Source: Sugiyamaella lignohabitans (lineage: Eukaryota; Ascomycota; Dipodascomycetes; Dipodascales; Trichomonascaceae). From it: 64,000 nt of DNA. Positions 57,693 to 64,000 of this stretch are shown here, piece after piece (within the stretch, counting starts at the first letter, position 1; the number at the start of each line of letters is the position of its first letter). The stretch is from the NCBI RefSeq assembly GCF_001640025.1, contig NC_031672.1:5332001-5396000 (forward strand), written 5' to 3'. Made by a program: the position numbers and the translations under genes. Below the pieces are notes generated by a model. That model had not been told where the DNA came from, did no database searches, and worked only from the letters and a program-made list of their open reading frames with translations.

Positions 57693-58440
57693 GACGTCTG
57701 TTGGGTCATGTCTCGTTTGAAATGATTTATAATTAATAAACATATGTGCATTACGAACTAGTGGTATTGAACCACGAATCCACTGCGCCAATTTGGTCGC
57801 ATTTTACAGCAAGTTTTTCCGAAGTTAAACTTCAGCAAGGTCTCTCATTGTTTGGCAGTATGATAATAAATATATTACATCTGGCCATTCTTAGTATTAT
57901 CAGCGATCTAGTCTTTGAGTAAACCAGCTTCGGTGTATATTTTGTTCTCGTGCCTCTATTTGTAAAACTTGGACATTGTAGTTCATAATACCAGAAAACT
58001 AATTTGAAGTACAAGCATGGCACTGATTATTACCCGAGTTTAGAGAATCGATGCCAGAGTTGTGTAGAGATATTTGGAATGATGTTGTTAAAACCTATCT
58101 TGTCTAGTCTGACGTTTTAATTTAACGGTAATGATCTGCATGCCCGTGCCTTATCGCAACATAAGTAAACCCTAAGATTACTAGCTAAATTGCAAAAGCT
58201 AATCATTGCTCTGTCTATCTAATAATAGTGTGCGTGTATTGGTCAGTCTGAATATTGTGGTTTAAAACCTCACACTCTTCAAGCTATTGCTTAGCGATTA
58301 GACAGATTTATTTCCAGAGGTGAGATTGCGTTTGCAGCCGATAAGACTGCTGCAGTAGAGCGGTGGTCACGTCATAGGTGCTGGTAGATACTAAAATCGC
58401 TCATCAACTCGACTATCTTGGCAGTTGGATAATTTTCTAT
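57693..58440. other. intergenic
   Basis: 748 bp. On the minus strand, TGGCGCAGTGG and GGTTCAATACC near 57765-57790 resemble pol III A and B boxes but are only a few bases apart, with no anticodon arm, so no tRNA is called. Confidence 0.45.
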
Positions 58441-59346
58441 ATGCTACCATTGGTGCGAGATAATATCTCTCGCTTAACCCCCTTCGCGAAAGGTAATTGG
58501 AGATCTGTCCTATATAGAATGTCTTCAACATCATCCCCAGCTGCCAATCCGAGACAGGTCAATTCTGTTTCACTCAACTCGTTCAATCAAAACCATCTAC
58601 TATACGATCAAGTCCGACCAGGATATATCCCAGAGGCAGTTGAGACCTTTCTTCAGAAATTGCATATCACGACAGGTTCGAAAGTTGTTGAATTGGCTGC
58701 GGGTACTGGTAAGTTCACCGCTTCAATCGCCGACTCAGGGTTTGATATTATTGCAGTAGAACCTTCGCCTGGGATGCTGAAATCCTTCAAAAAGAAGTTT
58801 CCTCAGATCCCCACTATAGAGGCTTCTTCGTATGATATTCCATTAGAAAGTGAGTCCATTGATGCTGTTATTGTCGCTCAAGGATTCCATTGGTTTGCAA
58901 ATGACGAGTCTGTGAAGGAAATTGCTAGAATACTACGTCCAGACGGTCGATTGGGCCTGATTTGGAACTATGATGATCTGGAGGCCCTAGACAAGAATAG
59001 CGTCCAGCGTAGCATTGCTGACTATATCCATTCTTTTGATCTGGATGTACCTCAGTACCGCCGAAAGGAGTGGATCCCTGTTCTTCTCAACCAACCCTAT
59101 TTCTACGTCCCTTATAAAGAAGAACATTTTAATTTTAAAAAGAGGGTCCCAAATGACAAAGACTTTTTCTGGAAGTATTGGGAGAGTCGCAGCTATATCA
59201 CAGCTCTTTCTGAGGAAAAGAGATCGGAAGTGCAGCAAGAGGTCTATAAGCTGTTTAACAGAAACCTCAAACCAGAGGACATCAATGAAGATGGTACCTT
59301 GACTTTTAGGGCTGGTGTTCATCTCGTATGGCTAACTAAGAAGTGA
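58441..59346 (+). CDS. class I SAM-dependent methyltransferase
   Basis: 301 residues from the ATG at 58441; a second in-frame ATG at 58519 would remove 26 residues. The first stretch (MLPLVRDNISRLTPFAKGNW) is basic and amphipathic and could be a mitochondrial presequence, giving two possible locations from two starts. SAM motif I is VVELAAGTGKFTASI, motif II ends IIAVEPSPGML, and the post-motif AVIVAQGFHWFANDE is typical of the small-molecule methyltransferases related to Saccharomyces Crg1/Tmt1. RPGYIPEAVETFL near the start also fits that group. The substrate is unknown. Confidence 0.85.
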   Translation: MLPLVRDNISRLTPFAKGNWRSVLYRMSSTSSPAANPRQVNSVSLNSFNQNHLLYDQVRPGYIPEAVETFLQKLHITTGSKVVELAAGTGKFTASIADSGFDIIAVEPSPGMLKSFKKKFPQIPTIEASSYDIPLESESIDAVIVAQGFHWFANDESVKEIARILRPDGRLGLIWNYDDLEALDKNSVQRSIADYIHSFDLDVPQYRRKEWIPVLLNQPYFYVPYKEEHFNFKKRVPNDKDFFWKYWESRSYITALSEEKRSEVQQEVYKLFNRNLKPEDINEDGTLTFRAGVHLVWLTKK

Positions 59347-59492
59347 AATAATGGTATGTGTGCGCAATGCTCAGTCGAAGCTACACATATAATTAGATAT
59401 GAATATAATAAGATTCATATATATATATAAACATATCACTAACTTTTTATACATGACATTAATACAACATGCTTTTTACAAGATTTGCTTGT

Positions 59493-60665
59493 TTATAAAT
59501 CATTGTGAACGGGAGCACTGACGGGGAGGACGTCAACGGGAGTACCCTTGATAACCATGTTGGTTATCAACTCATATGCAACTTGGGCTCCAGCAAGGGC
59601 AGTAATCTCAGCATGATCAAAAGCAGGTGATACCTCGACAACATCAGCACCAACTAAATTGAGAGACTCTAAACCACGGATGATCTGAATTAACTCTCTA
59701 GTTTGCCAACCGCCAGCTTCTGGGGTACCAGTTCCAGGAGCCATACCTGGATCAATGACATCAATATCAACAGAGATATATACAGGAACCGTAGTAGGAA
59801 CACGCTCAAGGATCTCGGCAACAATTCCCTTCACACCTTTCTCCATGATATCATCAGAAGCAATTCTTGCAAAACCTTGTTTAGTGTCCTCTTCATAATC
59901 ACCCCAGTCCTTTCCAGAAAGTCTTGTTCGTAAACCAGCATGAAGACAGGTATCATTAGACAACAAACCTTCTTGGGAAGCCATCCAGAACATGGTTCCA
60001 TGGGTGAAATCACCAGCACCAGGATCGCTCTCCCAAGAAGAAGGATATTTGGATGGCAACCATGTATCCAAATGGGCATCAAAGTGGATTACAGTAATAG
60101 GACCGTAGACCTTGTGAAGAGAACGCAGAGCGCCCAGAACAATAGAGTGGTCTCCACCTAATGTGATAAGACGAGGGGGCAGGTTAGGCTTGCCATCCTT
60201 TTTGTAATGAATAGGTCTACTGAGCAGCTCGTTGTAGCCTTCAGTAATTTGTCGAAGAGCAAGTTTGTTGTCAACGGGGGTCACAGGAATGTCATCACAA
60301 TCAATGACCTTTGCCCAGTCTTGATAAGGATTGATGCCAGCACGAGCATTGAACCCACGCAGAGAAGACTGACGTGCGGAAGCAGCACGGATAGCTCTAG
60401 GGCCAAATCTAGCACCAGGACGATATGAAACAGCAGTATCAAATGGAATGCCAATAAGTGCAATATCAAATTCAGTATCTGGGTGAATTAGACATTTATC
60501 TGTAGGTAAGTGAGCAAATGTATTTACCCCAGAAAAGGGCCAGTCAGTACCCCATTTATCCTCAAGAGTAGGAACACCTTTGTCTCCGCCCGCAGATGCC
60601 ACAGTATCAACCAGCAATCCAACAGCAGTGAGGGCACCAGTAGTAAAGGAAGTTAGCTTGACCAT
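59493..60665 (-). CDS. ureohydrolase (agmatinase/guanidinobutyrase type) with signal peptide
   Basis: Mn-dependent hydrolase that releases urea from a guanidino compound. 390 residues from the ATG at 60665. The metal-binding motifs are [18 protein letters not shown] and [14 protein letters not shown], all complete. The N-terminus [20 protein letters not shown] is hydrophobic and looks like a signal peptide or membrane entry signal, as in several fungal agmatinase-like proteins. An upstream ATG (60692) would add MRKKKVTDK, coded partly by a 10-base A run. It is only 24 bp from a TATA box and so is unlikely to be transcribed. Two GATAAG sites in the promoter suggest nitrogen control. Agmatine and 4-guanidinobutyrate cannot be told apart here. 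Confidence 0.88.
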   Translation of the reverse strand: MVKLTSFTTGALTAVGLLVDTVASAGGDKGVPTLEDKWGTDWPFSGVNTFAHLPTDKCLIHPDTEFDIALIGIPFDTAVSYRPGARFGPRAIRAASARQSSLRGFNARAGINPYQDWAKVIDCDDIPVTPVDNKLALRQITEGYNELLSRPIHYKKDGKPNLPPRLITLGGDHSIVLGALRSLHKVYGPITVIHFDAHLDTWLPSKYPSSWESDPGAGDFTHGTMFWMASQEGLLSNDTCLHAGLRTRLSGKDWGDYEEDTKQGFARIASDDIMEKGVKGIVAEILERVPTTVPVYISVDIDVIDPGMAPGTGTPEAGGWQTRELIQIIRGLESLNLVGADVVEVSPAFDHAEITALAGAQVAYELITNMVIKGTPVDVLPVSAPVHNDL

Positions 60666-60715
60666 TTTGTCAGTAACTTTTTTTTTTCGCATTAAACCCC
60701 CTGATATGCCCCCGG

Positions 60716-60723
60716 TTTATATA
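60716..60723 (-). promoter_or_regulatory. TATA box of the ureohydrolase gene
   Basis: TATATAAA on the minus strand, 51 bp before the ATG at 60665. Two GATAAG motifs lie upstream on the same strand at 60749-60754 and 60893-60898. Confidence 0.5.
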
Positions 60724-61356
60724 GCTGCTGCAGCTCAGATCTCGATAGCTTATCAGTAGGCGCGGCGTTATCTACGGGGTCTGTAAGTGGAAACTGAGGC
60801 CGACTGGCGAACTTGGCGGCTAACCAGTGAGACCACAGCAATTTCAGAGCCATCAATTCTGAAACCTAAAACGGCACCCCCTTCTCGTGAAACTTATCCG
60901 ATTACAGATATATCGGTCTTAAGTTCTTAAAGTAGCTGGTGATTGGCGACTAAGTACAATTGTTACCGAGCGCAAATCGACTGTGGGGTCGCTGGGATCG
61001 CTGGTGCCTACCAGACTACTTTGACGGCCGACATTTACCCCCAGTTTTCTTGATGCTACTCACTTCACTAGCTTTTATCGAGGCTCTTTGAGTCGAGCAT
61101 GCCGTGAGTTGCACCGAGGGGACCGGGTTTGGGAAATCAACCTTGATCCTGGAAGTATTCGGCTGAGTCTCCATACCCTAACAGAAGGATAGGTGGGACG
61201 ATATACCAGTAGTACGGTGTGATTGGCCCGTTGAGTGATGCAACTAACATTTCCTATTTTAGGTTTATCAGATTTTCTAGATAATCTGATAACTTATTTT
61301 ATTGAATCTCTTCTTTGTTTAGTGCTGATTGCAAAGATCAAGGAACATCATAGATC
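60724..61356. promoter_or_regulatory. promoter region between divergent ureohydrolase and membrane-protein genes
   Basis: About 630 bp. It contains the GATAAG sites noted above and, near the right end, a 10-bp-stem inverted repeat TTATCAGATT...AATCTGATAA (61265-61292). Confidence 0.45.
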
Positions 61357-62073
61357 ATGTTTTGGGCAAGTGCCATTATTCAGTTGCTAGTACTATCACC
61401 CACTGTATTTCCTGTGTTGGCTCAGCTAGATATATGCCAAAAGCTCAAAAAAAGTTCTGGCGTTCCTCACAGCTCTATTAGGTGGCCGTTATGGATTGCA
61501 GCTTGGCTGTCCATCGGTATCTACTATTCTACTCAGAGCAATGATTTGATTATTCTGCCAATAATTCATCATCTCACCTCCCTATTGGGTCTTGTTTGCT
61601 GGTGCCAGGAGCTGTTCTACTCCAAACAAGTGCTATCCGGCCGTGCTATTTGGACTGTAGCTGGAAGTGTTGGTGCCATTGCCATACTAGCAGAACTATT
61701 TATCTTCAGTGCACTTAATTATCTCATTGACTACCCATCCACCTACGAGTCCGTTCAAAAGGGTCTGGCTATCTTAGGTGTCACACTCTATGCTGGATTT
61801 CTATACCTTCTACCTTATGATAGAGACCAAGACCCTAAAGGGCCGGGAGGTGGCTTCCATCCACTTTGCCTTCTTATTCAATTGGCCGGCTTCTTCTGCA
61901 CATTCCTCATGTTGACTCTTTTATTCATTAATGTTGATGCTTTTGGCTGCTTTGTCTATCTGGCCGTGATCTTGGTGCAGGTGGGCACTCTAGTTGCTCA
62001 TGGAGTGCTTCGTAAGATGTACACTAGACAGGCCACTAGCGAATATCAGTCTGTTCCTCTACAAACTCTATAA
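61357..62073 (+). CDS. unknown multi-spanning membrane protein
   Basis: 238 residues with about seven hydrophobic segments: for example IIQLLVLSPTVFPVLAQL, WPLWIAAWLSIGIYY, IWTVAGSVGAIAILAELFIF, LAILGVTLYAGFLYLLPYD, LCLLIQLAGFFCTFLMLTLL and VYLAVILVQVGTLVAHGVL. Hydrophilic parts are short; a basic RKMYTRQATSEYQSVPLQTL tail ends the protein. I do not recognise a family. The composition and even codon use suggest a real gene rather than chance. It precedes CWH43 on the same strand, 355 bp away. Confidence 0.75.
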   Translation: MFWASAIIQLLVLSPTVFPVLAQLDICQKLKKSSGVPHSSIRWPLWIAAWLSIGIYYSTQSNDLIILPIIHHLTSLLGLVCWCQELFYSKQVLSGRAIWTVAGSVGAIAILAELFIFSALNYLIDYPSTYESVQKGLAILGVTLYAGFLYLLPYDRDQDPKGPGGGFHPLCLLIQLAGFFCTFLMLTLLFINVDAFGCFVYLAVILVQVGTLVAHGVLRKMYTRQATSEYQSVPLQTL

Positions 62074-62428
62074 ATAGGCTAATTAAATTTGACGACTTTA
62101 TGATTCTGGATTGACTCTTCCTAGAGAGATATTGACATATAAAGTTGACTCTTGCGACAAAACTCAGTTTTGTTTTAAATGCTTCCAAGAATAACCCAAC
62201 CCAAGGAAATCACTCCAGTTTCCAGGAAAACCAAAATCATTGTAAAGTAATTATCGACCATACCTCCCGGCTTAATTTTGGCCCGCCTCTGTATCTTTCA
62301 ATGACTTTCATTGGGTAAGGGTAAATGGTCCTTCGAGCGTGTTTACGGCAGTAAATACAGAACACGCCAAATGGTGTTACTCGACCTCGGATCTGATCTA
62401 GTTGGAGCACAAAGCAAACGCAACGAGA
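62074..62428. other. intergenic, promoter of CWH43
   Basis: 355 bp, no feature beyond AT-rich sequence. Confidence 0.45.
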
Positions 62429-64000
62429 ATGGGTGAAAAATCAGCAAAACCAGGCCAGGCTTTGCTGACTGTAAGTTATATTGATCAGAAAGGACTGCGT
62501 GGGCTCGAAATATGATGCTCGTCAATTACCCCTGACTGCTAGCTCAAACGCGGGGTATAGTACTAACCAGGTCTCAAGTTCAGCGGTGTCTGGATCTCAT
62601 ATGTTCACTCAACAACAGCTGGATGTAAGTACAGTGTTTCCATTAGGAACGGTTTTTAAAGTGATGCACCTGGTGGCTCGTGTCTCGCGTCGGTCGAACC
62701 CGGCGTACTTCTCCCGGCAAGACCACTTATTATCACTCAGGCTAAACCTGGATCCATTTCCTAACGAATATAGTGGCATTTATCGGTGCATTCATAGTAG
62801 GCGTACTACTTCATTACCACAAGATTGTTCAGAATGAGCATTATGGGTATCCTGACGAGTGGTTCCCATCTGTCTCAGCTACCATTGGTGATAGATATCC
62901 TGAAAGATCTGTTTTCCAGGTATTTATTGCTATGACTTCGGGACCAAGATTTGCCCTGGTTCTACTATCCTTTTTGATGACCGTTTCAAAGGGCGCCATC
63001 ACTCCCTATATTTTGTTGGTTGTTGGAGTTTTACGTACACTCACATGCGGAGGGTGGACTTATGTCACCTCGACTGATGACCACGACTGGCACGACATTT
63101 TTATGATCTCATACCTTATCCTTACATTGCCTTGGACCATTCTTAGAATTCAGTTGACCCCCAAGAATACTCCAGCTCGTACTTATAGAGTTTGGACTGC
63201 TTCTCTCTTTTTCGGAACATTGGTCCCTTTGGTCTACTATTTTATTCAACACAAGGTCCACCGTATTGCTGGGGCTTATACTATATATGCCTTTTTTGAA
63301 TGGTCGCTAATTGTTTTTGACCTTGCTTTTGATTCTATTTCTGCGGTAGACTTTGGCTCACTCGAAATTCAAATTGTGGACACTAAGGGCATAACAAGAC
63401 TGGCTGCTGAAAAAAAGGCTGCCCTGGAACAGACTGCGAGATCTCTGAATGGTGCATCAGGAAAATCGTCAAGAAAGCACCATGGATTTAGCAATTTCGA
63501 GTTTGTAGTTTCTATTTTGAATTGGTTCATCTTCTGGTCAGTTTTCACAGCTTTGCCTCTACTTATTTGGTATTTTCCACTGTGGTACATGGGTATCAGT
63601 GGATATGAAGCGTTCCTGGCCAGCATCATCGCCCCTCTTTTATTGGCGGTTCCCTTTATCAGCGGTTTGTTCAAGTATGTATATCAATTGCCTTTGTTAG
63701 GTACTGTGATAGGTGTCGCTGCTTACTGGGCTACTTCTCCTGTTGCACGTTTGGAATTGGTTGCCTTGGGTGCTGCTTGTGGAACTATTTCTCTAGCTGT
63801 TCAATTCTGGGGTATCAGCGCTAGACCATCTGCTGGTGTTCATAGAGCCACTACTTTTTCTTTGGGATTGATTTTGTCTTCTATTGCTAAGCTTGCTTTC
63901 TACACTAATAATCCTATCTGGCCCATCATGCACGAAGAAAATGGCGGCTGGAACAAGACAGGTGTGGCCATTGGCATTTTTGCCGCTTTATTTGCCACTC
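62429..64000 (+). CDS. CWH43: GPI-lipid remodelling protein Cwh43, 5' part, three exons in view
   Basis: ER membrane protein that puts ceramide onto GPI anchors. Exons: 62429-62470 (MGEKSAKPGQALLT), 62579-62624 and 62774 to the right edge. Introns: GTAAGT to TACTAACCAGGTCTCAAG, and GTAAGT to CTAACGAATATAG. The spliced N-terminus reads TFSGVWISYVHSTTAGLAFI, continuing into VGVLLHYHKIVQN. The highly conserved YPDEWFPSVSATIGDRYPER block follows, then many membrane helices. About 438 residues are visible and the frame is open at 64000. The C-terminal exonuclease/endonuclease-like domain of the family is beyond the window. Without the two small exons the protein would lack its first helix. Confidence 0.93.

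Noticed and set aside
57760..57795. Adjacent A-box-like and B-box-like elements on the minus strand
   Set aside because: Only a few bases apart; there is no anticodon arm and no pairing acceptor stem, so not a tRNA. It could be a decayed fragment.
60666..60692. Upstream ATG of the ureohydrolase (adds MRKKKVTDK)
   Set aside because: It would bury the signal-like segment behind basic residues, depends on a 10-base A run, and lies only 24 bp from the TATA box.
62660..62720. GGGTTCGACC (B-box-like) on the minus strand
   Set aside because: The flanking bases do not form a T-arm or acceptor stem, and it lies inside the second CWH43 intron.

Overview
The window is nuclear DNA of a budding yeast (Saccharomycotina) outside the Saccharomyces and CUG-Ser groups. 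Introns are common and usually close to the 5' end. They have GTAAGT, GTATGT or GTGAGT donors and a CTAAC or TACTAAC branch site a few bases before the acceptor. CTG codons stand at conserved leucines (for example in the aldehyde dehydrogenase), so CUG reads as leucine. A complex I subunit gene and a DPM2 gene are present; Saccharomyces has neither. The gene set (fused ARG5,6, RTF1, LSB6, SKY1, CWH43) is typical of yeasts. A Trichomonascaceae/Dipodascus/Yarrowia-type lineage fits best, but that is inference.

Layout, left to right. 1-7.6 kb: SWC2/VPS72 (cut by the window edge), a tentative two-exon small gene, spliced DPM2 divergent from spliced SOD2, two identical intron-containing tRNA-Lys(CTT) genes, WRS1 and RIB3. 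7.6-20 kb: a gene-poor stretch, an aldehyde dehydrogenase, and a 7.3-kb gene for a secreted Ser/Thr/Lys/His repeat protein of 2,425 residues, with three candidate introns in its leader. 20.8-46 kb: a compact housekeeping block of SKY1, CWC27, GUS1, EOS1, RMD8-like, RTF1, YAR1, FIS1, SWS2, ARG5,6, an EAP1/4E-T-like translation repressor, RAD18 and LSB6. 46-52.8 kb: a yapsin-type aspartyl protease whose GPI signal lies on a separate 3' exon, then about 4.4 kb of gene-poor DNA holding one spliced gene for an unknown two-helix membrane protein. 52.8-64 kb: a DHA2 drug exporter divergent from a Zn2Cys6 regulator, complex I subunit NUZM, a SAM methyltransferase, a secretory-type ureohydrolase, an unknown multi-spanning membrane protein and the 5' part of CWH43.

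Much of the coding information lies in short or split exons that a single-frame search misses. DPM2, FIS1, SWS2, NUZM, the SKY1 start, the EAP1 start, the RMD8 and yapsin ends, CWH43 and two unknown genes were assembled here by joining exons at recognisable splice signals and checking that the frame stays open. The most unusual elements are the giant cationic repeat protein, the yapsin whose anchoring depends on splicing, and the two unknown spliced genes. Several products act at the surface or in the secretory pathway (yapsin, giant repeat protein, EOS1, DPM2, CWH43), but they are scattered and nothing suggests a co-regulated cluster.
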